Source: JANOSH01 sp031415695 (GTDB taxonomy: Bacteria; Actinomycetota; Acidimicrobiia; Acidimicrobiales; Ilumatobacteraceae). From it: a stretch of 64,000 nucleotides of DNA. Where the stretch lies: positions 186,001 to 250,000 of the forward strand of contig JANOSH010000061.1 of NCBI GenBank assembly GCA_031415695.1, given 5' to 3'. Position 1 is the stretch's first letter; every line of letters begins with the position of its first letter. This document shows, piece by piece, positions 43,108 through 52,200 of the stretch. The position numbers were made by a program, and so were the translations under genes. Under the pieces are notes generated by a model. The model was not told the DNA's origin, ran no database searches, and saw nothing but the letters and a program-made list of their open reading frames with translations.

Positions 43108-43866
43108 ATGATCGCCAACGAACTGTTCGACCTGTCCGGAAAGATCGCTGTCGTGACCGGGGGAAGTCGCGGGCTTGGTCGAGCAATGTGCTTGGCCTTT
43201 GCGGCGAACGGGGCCGACGTCGTCATTGCTAGCCGTAAACTCGACAACTGTGTGGCGGTTGCAACCGAGGTAGAAGCTCTTGGACGCCGAGCGCTTCCAG
43301 TCGCATGCAATGTAAGCGATTGGGATCAGTGCGACGCGCTTGTCGAGACTGCGTACGAGCATTTCGGGCGTGTCGACATTCTGGTGAACAACGCTGGTTT
43401 GTCACCGCTGTACCCGTCGCTCCCCGAAGTAACCGAGGCGCTGTTCGACAAGGTCATCGCCGTGAACTTCAAGGGCCCATTTCGGCTCATGGCACTGATC
43501 GGCGACCGCATGGCTCGCGGCGATGGCGGCTCGATCATCAACGTATCGTCCATCGCTGCGGCTCGGCCCGGACCGGGCGAGGCGGCCTACGCAGGTGCCA
43601 AGGCCGCGCTCGAAGCAAACACCAAAGCGTTCGCCATGGCGTACGGACCGACCGTGCGGGTGAATTGCATCGAGCCGGGTTCGTTCCTGACCGATATCTC
43701 CAAGGCGTGGGATCTGTCGTCGTTCAACAAACACGCTAAAGCCACCTTCGCGTTGCAACGGGGCGGCGAGGCCGACGAGATTGTTGGTGCCGCGCTGTAC
43801 TTCGCTTCGGCGGCTAGTAGCTACACCACCGGCGCAATACTGCGTGTCGACGGCGGCGTACCATAA
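43108..43866 (+). CDS. SDR family oxidoreductase
   Basis: A 252-residue classical short-chain dehydrogenase. VVTGGSRGLGRA is the NAD(P) glycine motif, NNAG the central motif, NVSSIAA and YAGAKAAL give the catalytic Ser-Tyr-Lys, and a PGS segment follows. It is divergent from the OYE gene and upstream of an acyl-CoA ligase, suggesting lipid or side-chain oxidation; the substrate is unknown. Confidence 0.92.
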   Translation: MIANELFDLSGKIAVVTGGSRGLGRAMCLAFAANGADVVIASRKLDNCVAVATEVEALGRRALPVACNVSDWDQCDALVETAYEHFGRVDILVNNAGLSPLYPSLPEVTEALFDKVIAVNFKGPFRLMALIGDRMARGDGGSIINVSSIAAARPGPGEAAYAGAKAALEANTKAFAMAYGPTVRVNCIEPGSFLTDISKAWDLSSFNKHAKATFALQRGGEADEIVGAALYFASAASSYTTGAILRVDGGVP

Positions 43867-43881
43867 ACCCCGACTGGCTCT

Positions 43882-43911
43882 TAGTAAGGTTTAACGCGCT
43901 AACCCTCACTA
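43882..43911. promoter_or_regulatory. Imperfect palindrome upstream of acyl-CoA ligase
   Basis: TAGT-AGGTT (from 43882) pairs with AACCCT-ACTA (to 43911) apart from single-base bulges. It could be the SDR terminator or an operator for the ligase gene. Confidence 0.3.
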
Positions 43912-43985
43912 GGACCCCGCACGCATATAGCGATCGTGTTCTAGTGTTGCAGCCGTCACATCGACCGGCGATCTAGGAGATTTCG

Positions 43986-45527
43986 ATGACCATAAACGTT
44001 GGCGAGCTGCTCACCCGACGAGCTCACATCAGCCCCGACCTCGAGGCCACGTACGAGCCCATGGCGGGTGGTCGTCGGCTGTCGTATCGCCAACTGAACG
44101 CTCGGTCGAACCGGGTGGCAAACGGGCTACGTTCGCTCGGGGTCGCCCAGGGCGACCGCGTTGGTTTGCTGTTGATGAATGGCTCAGAGTTCGCCGAGGC
44201 CTTTTTTGCGGTTGGCAAGATTGGGGCCATCAATGTTCCGCTGAACTGGCGGCTTGTTCCCGACGAGCTCGAGTTCATCCTCAAAGACGCCGGTGTTTCG
44301 GTCATCTTCTACAGCAGCGAGTTTGCGGCCAGTATCGCTGAGTTGAAGTCACGCGGCGACCGAACTGATCTGGTCCATTTCATCCAACTCGGCGGGGAAA
44401 CAGCCGACTATGCCGCCTCATACGATGCGTTCATCGCTATGGCAAGCGACGCCGAACCCCCATCCGCCGGCACCGACGACGACCTGTTGTTCATCATGTA
44501 CACGTCGGGCACAACCGGGTTGCCCAAGGGTGTCATGCACAGCCATTCCACGGTCATGTGGGCCATGCTCACCATCGCTGCCACCGCCGATATGCGGTAC
44601 AAGGATCGGTACCTGTTGTCGTTACCGATGTTTCATGTCGGAGCGCTCACCCCCGTAATCGGATGCATTTACAAGGGAAGCACGCTTGTGCTCCTCAAGG
44701 CATTCGACCCAAAGCTGTCGTGGGAACTCATTGGTTCGGAGCGCATCACCACCACGCTGATGGTGCCGGCGATGTTGCAATTCATGTTGGCCACCTACAA
44801 GCCCGACGAGCACGACGCGTCAACGTTGCGTTGGGTGATGTCGGGTGCGGCTCCGGTGCCGGTAACGCTCATCAGGGCGTACGAGGCGATGGGTATCGAG
44901 ATACACCAGGTGTACGGCCTCACCGAATCAGGCGGCCCGGCCTGCCTTATCACTGCCGACGATGCTCTGGTGCGTGCCGGATCAACCGGGCGATCGTTCT
45001 TCCATACCGACGTGAAGATCGCAGATCACGATGGCATCGAAGTGGCACGAGATACCCCGGGTGAAGTGCTGGTGCGCGGTCCACACATCATGATTGGTTA
45101 CTGGAATCGGCCCGAAGCCACAGCCGACACCATCAAGGACGGCTGGTTGTATACCGGCGACATTGCCACCATGGATAGCGACGGGTTCGTCACCATCATG
45201 GACCGTGCCAAAGACATGCTCATCTCGGGTGGCGAGAACATCTACCCGGCAGAGCTCGAAAATGTTGTGCTCGGCAACCCAAAGGTGGCCGACGCTGCCA
45301 TCATCGGCGTACCGTCGGCGAAGTGGGGCGAGTCGCCGTTGGCCATCGTGGTCAAGAAAGACGACAGCCTCACCGAGGCCGAGGTCATCGAGTGGTGCAA
45401 GGGTAAGCTGGCGCCCTTCAAGATGATCCGCATGGTCCGTTTCGCCACCGACATTCCTCGTAACCCAACGGGCAAGATCTTGAAGCGCTTGTTGCGCGAC
45501 GAGTACAAGCTCGACGCACCTGAGTGA
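43986..45527 (+). CDS. Acyl-CoA synthetase (ANL superfamily)
   Basis: A 513-residue adenylate-forming ligase that would activate a carboxylic acid to its CoA thioester. The P-loop is MYTSGTTGLPKGVMH (about residue 168), followed by YGLTESGG, GWLYTGDIATMDSDGF with the ribose-binding Asp, RAKDMLISGGENIYPAELE and the catalytic lysine in PTGKILKRLLRD. AGGAG precedes ATG 43986. Chain length or aromatic specificity cannot be told. It overlaps the DUF305 gene start by four bases. Confidence 0.93.
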   Translation: MTINVGELLTRRAHISPDLEATYEPMAGGRRLSYRQLNARSNRVANGLRSLGVAQGDRVGLLLMNGSEFAEAFFAVGKIGAINVPLNWRLVPDELEFILKDAGVSVIFYSSEFAASIAELKSRGDRTDLVHFIQLGGETADYAASYDAFIAMASDAEPPSAGTDDDLLFIMYTSGTTGLPKGVMHSHSTVMWAMLTIAATADMRYKDRYLLSLPMFHVGALTPVIGCIYKGSTLVLLKAFDPKLSWELIGSERITTTLMVPAMLQFMLATYKPDEHDASTLRWVMSGAAPVPVTLIRAYEAMGIEIHQVYGLTESGGPACLITADDALVRAGSTGRSFFHTDVKIADHDGIEVARDTPGEVLVRGPHIMIGYWNRPEATADTIKDGWLYTGDIATMDSDGFVTIMDRAKDMLISGGENIYPAELENVVLGNPKVADAAIIGVPSAKWGESPLAIVVKKDDSLTEAEVIEWCKGKLAPFKMIRMVRFATDIPRNPTGKILKRLLRDEYKLDAPE

Positions 45528-46033
45528 ACCTTCGTGCCGTAGCGGCCGGTGTCGCGTTGGCGATGCTGACCGCATGCCAATCGCCGCGCTTCAATGACAC
45601 TGACGCGGCGTTTGTTCATCACATGGTGCCGCATCACGAGCTTGGCGTTCGGATGGTCGACGCCGCGCTCAAGAACGCCGACGACGTTCGCGTTCGCGAG
45701 TTGGCGTTCACCATGGGCGGCTACCAGACAAGCGATCTGTTCGACCTTCGCGCCTGGCGTAAGGCCTGGGCCGTTCCCAAGCACAGCTCGGCTATAGGCA
45801 TGCTGACAACCGACGAGGAAGCGGAACTAGGAGCCGCCGCAGGCGCCGAGTTTGACGAGCTCTGGTTGACACAAATGATCCGTCATCACGAGGGAGCTGT
45901 CAGCGTCGCCGGGGCAGAATTAGACACCGGGCAGCATGCCAGAGCAAAGGCGACAGCGAAACGAATCGTGAAGGTTCAATCTCGTGAAATCACCGACATG
46001 CGCGAACTGCTGGACCTGCTCAGCCGAGAGTGA
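45524..46033 (+). CDS. DUF305 lipoprotein
   Basis: A 169-residue exported lipoprotein starting at GTG 45524 (GTGA overlap). Lipobox LTAC at residues 15-18. The two DUF305 histidine blocks, FVHHMVPHHELGVRM and LTQMIRHHEGAVSVA, suggest metal binding, copper in some relatives. It would sit on the outer face of the membrane. Role unknown; the coupling to an acyl-CoA ligase may only reflect compact packing. Confidence 0.85.
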   Translation: MNLRAVAAGVALAMLTACQSPRFNDTDAAFVHHMVPHHELGVRMVDAALKNADDVRVRELAFTMGGYQTSDLFDLRAWRKAWAVPKHSSAIGMLTTDEEAELGAAAGAEFDELWLTQMIRHHEGAVSVAGAELDTGQHARAKATAKRIVKVQSREITDMRELLDLLSRE

Positions 46034-46049
46034 TCCTCCCCCCGAGTAC

Positions 46050-46328
46050 CTAGGAGAGTTTCGAGAGCGCCAAAATCTCTCGGTTGTCGGCGGCTTGCAT
46101 TCGGGCAATTAGTCCTTTGCGCTCATCGACTAGTGCCGCCGCCACGTCGCCGCTGAGCTGCAAAAGCGTCGCTTTGAGCTCGGACTGTACGAGGCACGTC
46201 GCATCGTTTACCGCGGCGTCGATCTCGGCTTGGGCTTGCGTGCTCGCGTCGAACGCTGCCGAATTACAGGCTTGCAACCTTTCGCGCGGCAGCGCGCCGA
46301 GAGCGCGGTAACGCGCGAAAGCTTGCAT
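46050..46328 (-). CDS. Small helical protein, unrecognised
   Basis: Ninety-two codons from ATG 46328. The product is strongly helical and alanine-rich (FDASTQAQAEIDAAVNDA, LLQLSGDVAAALVDERKGL), with a coiled-coil look and two cysteines. It has no clear SD or -10 box. The first 13 codons lie over a hairpin with nine-base arms CTTTCGCGC / GCGCGAAAG. It may be genuine, or the remaining end of a longer gene. Confidence 0.35.
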   Translation of the reverse strand: MQAFARYRALGALPRERLQACNSAAFDASTQAQAEIDAAVNDATCLVQSELKATLLQLSGDVAAALVDERKGLIARMQAADNREILALSKLS

Positions 46329-46403
46329 CTGGAGCGAGAAACTTTGACCTACTATCTACACTTCGGCGGCAGGTCCCTGCCGAGGCACAGGAGTTCCAAC
46401 AGT

Positions 46404-47210
46404 ATGTCGATCACGATTATCAGCGGCGGCACCCAAGGATTGGGCGAAGCTGTCGCCCGCCGGCTCGTGGCCCTCGGTGGCCCTACCGGTTTGGTCCTGA
46501 GCGGACGGTCAATCAACCGCGGCCAGCTACTCGCCAAGGAGTTGACAGCCAGCGGCACTCCCACCATTTTTGTCGCTGCCGACGTGTCCGACGACGACGC
46601 CCCGGCCATGGTTGTCGGCGCGTGCCAGGAACGATTTGGCACCGTCAACGGCCTCGTCAACGTCGCCGCCACAACAACACGCTCAACGTTGTGGGCCGAC
46701 ACGCCCGCGCACTTCGACGCCATGATGGCCGTGAATGTGAAGGCGCCCTATTTCATGATCCAAGCCGCGGCCAGGCTCATGTTGGCTACCGGGGCTAAGG
46801 GTTCCATCGTGAATGTCGGGTCCACATCGGGCCATGGCGGGCAATCCAAGCTGAGCGCGTATTCCATCTCGAAGGGTGCGCTGTCGATCATGACGAAAAA
46901 CCTGGCGTACGCGTTGATGCGCAACAACATTCGGGTCAACCAGGTGAACCCAGGTTGGATGGCAACCGAATCCGAGCACCGCACCCAGATACACGGCGAT
47001 GGCGCGCCCGAGGACTGGCTGGAGCTAGCAGCCCCCAACCGACCGCTCGGTCGCCTGGTTCAGCCGTGGGAAGTTGCCAACACCATCTGCTATTGCCTGT
47101 CCGACGACGCCGGCTTGCTAACCGGAAACTGCATCGACGTCGACCAGTCGGTGCAAGGAGCCGGAGACCCACCGTTGCCACGCGCCGACGATACGCCTCA
47201 GCCCCCTTGA
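46404..47210 (+). CDS. SDR family oxidoreductase
   Basis: A 268-residue short-chain dehydrogenase. ISGGTQGLGEAVA is the cofactor glycine motif; the NAG position reads NVAA, a departure from the classical sequence; NVGSTSG and YSISKGAL give Ser-Tyr-Lys. DGAPEDWLELAAPNRPLGRLVQP is typical of gluconate- or fatty-acid-type SDRs. AGGAG lies 11 bases before ATG 46404. Proline-rich tail. Substrate unknown. Confidence 0.88.
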   Translation: MSITIISGGTQGLGEAVARRLVALGGPTGLVLSGRSINRGQLLAKELTASGTPTIFVAADVSDDDAPAMVVGACQERFGTVNGLVNVAATTTRSTLWADTPAHFDAMMAVNVKAPYFMIQAAARLMLATGAKGSIVNVGSTSGHGGQSKLSAYSISKGALSIMTKNLAYALMRNNIRVNQVNPGWMATESEHRTQIHGDGAPEDWLELAAPNRPLGRLVQPWEVANTICYCLSDDAGLLTGNCIDVDQSVQGAGDPPLPRADDTPQPP

Positions 47211-47316
47211 ACATTGGCGAGGGTGACCGACGCTCTTCGCTAACCAACCCGTCCCCCGGCCACGGGTGTCTTTCTGTGGACTCGCGATTGTGGTGGGAAC
47301 CTGACCTACGGCTCAC

Positions 47317-48432
47317 CTACAGGTAGATGCCCGACACGTATGGCTCGTCGCAACGCACCAATCGTGGCCGACGAGACGCCGCGTACACCTCGGCCAGACT
47401 GAGGCTTCCATCGGTTTGGTCGCCCGTTGGCAAAGCCACGTGCCCCAGCCAGTGCTTCGCCTCGCCCTTAGACAAACGCGGCACTGTCACGTCGGCAATG
47501 CAGCGCCCTGGGCGCCGCACCGACGGATGCACACCAGCGAGCGGTTCTGCCGTTGTCAGGCACACCAGCAGGCGGGCACCGTGACTCACGATGCCATCGG
47601 TGACGTTGAGCAACCGGGCCACACTTGCACCGTTGGCGGCCTTTGCGTTAGAGCGGAAGTACTCGTCGCAATCCTCGAGGACAATGAGTCGCCAACGGTC
47701 GTCGGCCGCATCGCGCCCATTCAACGCAACCTCGTTCAGGTATGCCGGCTGCGACAGGAAGCGGTCGGGATCAAGCAACACTTCAACGCTGCACCAGTCG
47801 GCCCACGCGGTAGCCAACGAGCGCACCAACGTCGATTTCCCCGTGCCCGTCGGACCTTGCATCAGTAGCAATCGGCCAGCCGGAAGTGTGTCGGGGGTCA
47901 GCGCCATCAATGCGTCGATGGTCGGTTGAGCTGACGCGGCATAGTTGCGTCGAATCGAAGGCCACGTCGAAACCCCTACCCGCTTGCGGGACCGCACGAT
48001 GCCGTTGCGACCGTCGTGCACGAATGTTAGCTCGACCGTTCCCGGCTGCTTCTTCGGCTTTACCGCCTTGCTCCGTAGCTCAGCCATCACTGCCTCGACG
48101 ACGCCTAGTTCGTGAGCAGCTACCGAAACGGTGGTCTCGCCCCCGACGCTTTGACGCACAACGGCTATCCACCCGATGCCTACTAACACCCGCACGACAC
48201 CCCACGGGCTAGCGAAGGTGCGCACTGCCTGGCATCGTTTCGGGGTCGGTTCGGGCTTGAGCGTGCCGAGTTCGGCCGCTCCATGGCACGCCATGTCGCC
48301 GAGCAGGAAAGCTGACGACACGAGCAGGTTGATACCTCGAAAAACGTCGTCGGTGTCGACCAGTTGATCGCTATGAGTGCGCACATGATCCTCGAATGCT
48401 TTGACGTGCTGAGCGAGTAATCCGGTAGCCAC
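47317..48432 (-). CDS. DUF5925 AAA-family ATPase
   Basis: A 371-residue protein. The N-terminal 180 residues match the uncharacterised DUF5925 region (FASPWGVVRVLVGIGWIAVV); then an AAA ATPase core with Walker A GPTGTGKSTLV near residue 210, Walker B RLIVLEDCDEYF near 265, a sensor-1 region LLVCLTT and the arginine-rich RRPGRCIADV. In actinobacteria it occurs as a lone gene with unknown remodelling target. GTG start; no SD visible. Confidence 0.78.
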   Translation of the reverse strand: MATGLLAQHVKAFEDHVRTHSDQLVDTDDVFRGINLLVSSAFLLGDMACHGAAELGTLKPEPTPKRCQAVRTFASPWGVVRVLVGIGWIAVVRQSVGGETTVSVAAHELGVVEAVMAELRSKAVKPKKQPGTVELTFVHDGRNGIVRSRKRVGVSTWPSIRRNYAASAQPTIDALMALTPDTLPAGRLLLMQGPTGTGKSTLVRSLATAWADWCSVEVLLDPDRFLSQPAYLNEVALNGRDAADDRWRLIVLEDCDEYFRSNAKAANGASVARLLNVTDGIVSHGARLLVCLTTAEPLAGVHPSVRRPGRCIADVTVPRLSKGEAKHWLGHVALPTGDQTDGSLSLAEVYAASRRPRLVRCDEPYVSGIYL

Positions 48433-48490
48433 GGGTGACTACGATGCCATGTCTTGTCATGTCATGCGAAGAATCGGGCCGAAGGCGAGC

Positions 48491-48496
48491 TAGTTT
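48491..48496 (+). promoter_or_regulatory. Surviving -10 box of the P450 pseudogene
   Basis: TAGTTT ends seven bases before ATG 48504. Confidence 0.4.
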
Positions 48497-48503
48497 CGGC
48501 ACC

Positions 48504-49070
48504 ATGACCGACCTGTTCACGAGTCATCAGCGTTACGCGGACCTCGATGATTGGCACCACAGCATCGACGCTCTGCGCGCTTCGGCGCCTCACCGCCGAC
48601 TGGTTCAAGCCGAGCAGTCTCAATCGTTTGCAGTCGCGTCTCGATGAGTTGAGCGTAGAAGTGGTGGCCCGCATGGAAGCGAAAGGAGGCCGGTGCGATT
48701 TCAGCCGTGACGTGGCGGTTTGGTATCCGCTACAGGTGATCCTGGCCATTCTCGGACTGCCCGAAGGCGACTACCCGCGAATGTTGAAACTCACTCAGGA
48801 GCTTTTCGGCGGCGTCGAGATCGCGAAAGGCGACTGGCTCTACCTGTCCTACCTGGCAGCGAACCGCGACCCGAAAATGTTCCCCAACCCGCACGCGTTC
48901 GATATCGATCGGCCCAACGCCGACAACACCTCGCGTTCGGTTTCGGGGCGCACTTTTGTCTGGGTGCGCAACTCGCCCGTATGGAGATGCGAAGCCTGTT
49001 TCGCGAGCTCATCCCCCGCATCGAACACATGAGCACCGTCGTTCGGTCGATGTTTGGCGCCCTTGTTGTG
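48504..49070 (+). pseudogene. Cytochrome P450, decayed
   Basis: From ATG 48504 the frame reads MTDLFTSHQRYADLDDWH, a normal actinobacterial P450 start, then shifts. Frame 48547-49032 continues with LTADWFKPSSLNRLQSRLDEL and VAVWYPLQVILAILGLPEGDY, jumps without the I- and K-helix region from LFGGVE to IAKGDWLYLSYLAANRDP, and reaches DIDRPNAD. The haem-binding FGFGAHFCLGAQLAR is in a third frame. At least two internal deletions and two frameshifts are therefore present. The last segment opens a new frame at 49029 with a signal-peptide-like stretch (to 49196) that does not belong to a P450 and may be a separate small ORF. Confidence 0.85.
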
Positions 49071-49200
49071 TTGGGTTCAACAACGGCAATCACGGTCGCC
49101 ACGGCAGGCCCTAGCTCGGCCGTTGCGGTGACTCGGCCGACGACGTCACCTCGCCGCACCGGCGGCCGGAGCGACGCCCGTGGTGAAAGGGGCTAGCTAG

Positions 49201-50001
49201 TCAGGCGCGACGAGAGCGAACGAGGCCCTCCTGAGCGATTGTTGCCAGATGCACCCCGTCGATCGAACGCACTGAGCCGGTGGACATGCCCCGGGCGTTC
49301 ACCAGGCCGTGGCCGCTCATGTCGAACAGCATCCACTCATCAGCCCGCATCGGCCGATGGAACCAGATGGCGTGATCGAGGCTGGCCGTCATCAAGTCGT
49401 CCCAGTTGGGGTTGACCGGGTGCGATCGGACGATGGCGTCCATCGGGTTGTGATCGCTGAGGTAGGCCAGCGCGCACGCGTGAAGTGTGTGGTCGTCGCC
49501 GAGGTCTTCAGGTACACGAATCCACACCTGCGATCGAGCTTCGCCGGGGGTTGTAGGCACCTCGCGCACGTCGCCGAACAGCGACCACTCCTGCTCGGGC
49601 AACGCTTCGGGACTAGGCACATCGGACGCGCTTGTCGACTGCTGGATGTCGACGTCGTCCTCGTAGCGTTGAAAACTGGCGTCGAGGTTCAGAATTGCGC
49701 CGCTCGACTGGCGAGCGACGACGCGCCGGGTCGTGAACGATCGGCCTTCGCGCAGTCGGTCCACCTCGAACAGAATCGACTTCTTCGGCTGTCCGCCTAG
49801 CACGAAGTACGCGTGCAGTGAATGCACACGGTGCGGTTGGGTCACTGTGGCCGAGGCCGCCCGAAGGGCCTGAGCCACGACTTGCCCTCCGTACACCCGG
49901 CCCCACTCGTAGTCGGGTGTGTGGCCGAGGAAGAAGTCTTCGGCCACATGGTCCAACGCCATCAGTTCGGTGAAGTTGGACGGTAGCGGACCCTCGCTCA
50001 T
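49201..50001 (-). CDS. Acyl-CoA thioesterase II (TesB-like)
   Basis: A 266-residue double-hotdog thioesterase that hydrolyses acyl-CoA to the free acid. RVYGGQVVAQALRAAS and HSLHAYFVLGGQPKKSILFEV belong to the first hotdog; MTASLDHAIWFHRPMRADEWML carries the second-domain active-site region including the Asp/His pair; FDMSGHGLVNARG ends the fold. ATG 50001 is preceded by TAGGGT at seven bases; GTG 50010 is three codons longer. Confidence 0.92.
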   Translation of the reverse strand: MSEGPLPSNFTELMALDHVAEDFFLGHTPDYEWGRVYGGQVVAQALRAASATVTQPHRVHSLHAYFVLGGQPKKSILFEVDRLREGRSFTTRRVVARQSSGAILNLDASFQRYEDDVDIQQSTSASDVPSPEALPEQEWSLFGDVREVPTTPGEARSQVWIRVPEDLGDDHTLHACALAYLSDHNPMDAIVRSHPVNPNWDDLMTASLDHAIWFHRPMRADEWMLFDMSGHGLVNARGMSTGSVRSIDGVHLATIAQEGLVRSRRA

Positions 50002-50008
50002 GATCGTC

Positions 50009-50014
50009 ACCCTA
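50009..50014 (-). promoter_or_regulatory. Leaderless -10 box for TesB
   Basis: TAGGGT on the minus strand ends seven bases before ATG 50001. Confidence 0.45.
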
Positions 50015-50104
50015 CCGTTGCCGTGTCGGAGTAGTCAGGGCCCGATCCGTCCCCACCTGACGATGAGATCTAACCTCGATTCGAATCGGATGAGAGGACG
50101 AGCT

Positions 50105-51805
50105 GTGACACACGACTTCGACATCGTCATCAAGGACGGCATGATCTTCGACGGGACGCGCAACCCCAGGGTGCGCGGCGACGTCGGCATCAAAAACGGC
50201 AAGGTGGCCGAGATCGGCCGCATCGCCGCCTGCCGCGCTGAACGGGTCATCGACGCTACCGGGCTGCATGTCGCGCCCGGCTTCGTCGACCTGCACACCC
50301 ACTACGACGCCCAGGTTTTCTGGGATCCCTACTGCACGTTGTCCGGCTGGCACGGGGTCACGTCCGTAGCAATCGGGAACTGCGGATTCGGCTTCGCTCC
50401 GGTCGCTCCCAATGACCGCGAGCGGGCGATGCGTTCGATGACTCGCGTCGAGGCCATCCCGTACGAGTCGATGCGGCTCGGTCTGCCGTGGGACTGGGAA
50501 ACGTTCCCGCAGTTCCTCGACTCGTTGGACCGCACGCCCAAGGCGTTGAACGTGCTGCCGTTCGTACCGGTGGGTCCGCTGCTCACCAGCGTGCTCGGTC
50601 TCGAGGCGGCCAAGGCCGGTACCGTACCGACCGACGATCAGCACGCCACGATCGCCAACCTCCTGCGTGAAGCAATGGATGCTGGCGGTTGCGGCTGGTC
50701 GGCACAGCGCCTACCGCCGACCGGACCCGCGGCGGTTCAACGCGACTGGGACGGTACCGCGATGCCCACCGACGTCATGCACGACGAAACGTGCCTGCTG
50801 CTGGCCTCCGTACTCGCCGAGCGGAACCAGGGAGTCGTGCAGATGACACTGACCACCAACGACCTGAAGCACGACCGGGCCCATCTCGAAGACATCGCCA
50901 ACATCTCGGGCCGGCCGTTGCTCTTCAATGTCGTGCAGGCGTTCGAGGACAAACCGCACGTCCATCGCAACACTCTCAACTGGCTGGCCCGGTGCCGCGA
51001 GCGGGGTATCCCCGTGTACGGCCAGGGCCTCACGACCGACGCCGGCTTCACGTTCACCTTCGAGGACTGGAACCTCTACGACGACTCCGAGCCGTGGTGT
51101 GAGGCGACAACCGGTACCCTCGATGATCGGCTGCGCAAACTCGGCGATCCGGCTCGACGCCAGGCCCTGCGAGACAACCTGCCTCGCGTCGCGTCGGCAC
51201 CGCTTGAGTCGGTCACGGTGCTCACACCGAAGTCGGCTGCGACTATGCGGTTCAAAGAGATGTCGATCGGTCAGATCGCCGAAGCCGAGGCGAAGCACAT
51301 CGTCGACGCCATGCTCGACATCGCCGTCACCGACCGACTCGAGACCGTGTTCTATGCCATGCCCCCGCAGGGCGACTCGGGCCTGCTCGACGAAATCATC
51401 GTCGATCCGTATGTGCTCTTCGGAGTGTCCGACGGCGGGGCCCATACCAAGTTTCTCACCGCAGGTCGCTACCCAACCGAGACGCTCGCTGTACATGTCC
51501 GCGAGAAAGAGCTGATCTCGTTGGAGGAGGCCCACTGGCGGCTGTCGGCGCTGCCCGCGTCGCTCGCTGGCTTCCGTGAGCGCGGCACGTTGCGGGTTGG
51601 TGGTCCGGCCGACGTCATCGTCTACGACTACGGCGCGCTCGAGTCGATGCCGTCCGAGGTTGTCCACGACCTGCCCGGTGGGGAATGGCGACGGGTCCAG
51701 CGTGCTCGGGGCTATCGCTACGTGATCGTCAACGGGCAAGTCACGATCGAAAACGACACCCCCACCGACACCTACTCCGGCACCCTGCTCCGTCACGGCG
51801 GTTAG
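50105..51805 (+). CDS. Amidohydrolase, N-acyl-D-amino-acid deacylase-like
   Basis: A 566-residue metal-dependent amidohydrolase. GFVDLHTHYDAQVFWDP provides the first metal histidines near residue 60, followed by IGNCGFGFAPV; GVSDGGAHTKF near residue 440 holds the catalytic Asp. The pattern matches D-aminoacylases, which free D-amino acids from N-acyl forms, but substrates in this group vary. GAGGA precedes GTG 50105. The protein is a paralogue of the one at 58860 with the same motif order. Confidence 0.85.
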   Translation: MTHDFDIVIKDGMIFDGTRNPRVRGDVGIKNGKVAEIGRIAACRAERVIDATGLHVAPGFVDLHTHYDAQVFWDPYCTLSGWHGVTSVAIGNCGFGFAPVAPNDRERAMRSMTRVEAIPYESMRLGLPWDWETFPQFLDSLDRTPKALNVLPFVPVGPLLTSVLGLEAAKAGTVPTDDQHATIANLLREAMDAGGCGWSAQRLPPTGPAAVQRDWDGTAMPTDVMHDETCLLLASVLAERNQGVVQMTLTTNDLKHDRAHLEDIANISGRPLLFNVVQAFEDKPHVHRNTLNWLARCRERGIPVYGQGLTTDAGFTFTFEDWNLYDDSEPWCEATTGTLDDRLRKLGDPARRQALRDNLPRVASAPLESVTVLTPKSAATMRFKEMSIGQIAEAEAKHIVDAMLDIAVTDRLETVFYAMPPQGDSGLLDEIIVDPYVLFGVSDGGAHTKFLTAGRYPTETLAVHVREKELISLEEAHWRLSALPASLAGFRERGTLRVGGPADVIVYDYGALESMPSEVVHDLPGGEWRRVQRARGYRYVIVNGQVTIENDTPTDTYSGTLLRHGG

Positions 51806-51907
51806 AAGTACCGTGATGGTGCGAGCCAGCCGGAATCGTCCGTTCTTCCGCAGCGGGTCTGGTGTGGGTTGCGGGTGCTCAGGTGGTGCCCCAATCGGGG
51901 GATTCTG

Positions 51908-52090
51908 ATGGAGCTCGACGAAGCTATGCAGACCAGCGGCACGTGCCGTTTCTACAGGTCAGACCCAATCCCCGACGACGTGATGGCCCGCGTACTCGAC
52001 GCGTCGCGCTTCGCCCCGAACGCGGCGCGCCAGGGGCGTCAGTTCACCGACCGGGCAGCATCGGCAGAGCCCAGCCCACCGACACGCTGA
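51908..52090 (+). pseudogene. Nitroreductase family, N-terminal stub
   Basis: Sixty codons with the normal FMN-nitroreductase opening (MELDEAMQTSGTCRFYRSD, then VMARVLDASRFAPNAARQG) after which the frame diverges and stops. The remaining two thirds of the enzyme, including the rest of the FMN site, are absent. GGGGG precedes the ATG. The stub ends 25 bp before the tandem 35-bp repeats, so the repeat region may mark the deletion junction. Confidence 0.75.
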
Positions 52091-52114
52091 AGCCCATCTG
52101 GGCACTGTGATTCT

Positions 52115-52149
52115 GCCATATGCGCAACAGTTGCGGAAATGGCCGTTCC
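52115..52149. repeat. CAACAGTTG repeat family, copy 3 (35-bp unit)
   Basis: Contains the core GCGCAACAGTTGCGGA flanked by CCATAT and AATGGCC. Identical over 35 bp to copy 4. Confidence 0.85.
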
Positions 52150-52156
52150 TGGGCGA

Positions 52157-52191
52157 GCCATATGCGCAACAGTTGCGGAAATGGCCGTTCC
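52157..52191. repeat. CAACAGTTG repeat family, copy 4 (35-bp unit)
   Basis: Exact tandem copy of 52115-52149 after a seven-base spacer, ending ten bases before the sensor kinase stop. Confidence 0.85.
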
Positions 52192-52200
52192 CGCAACCCG

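Noticed and set aside
52115..52191. CRISPR or tandem repeat array
   Set aside because: Only two units with a seven-base spacer and related copies elsewhere; better read as dispersed palindromic elements.
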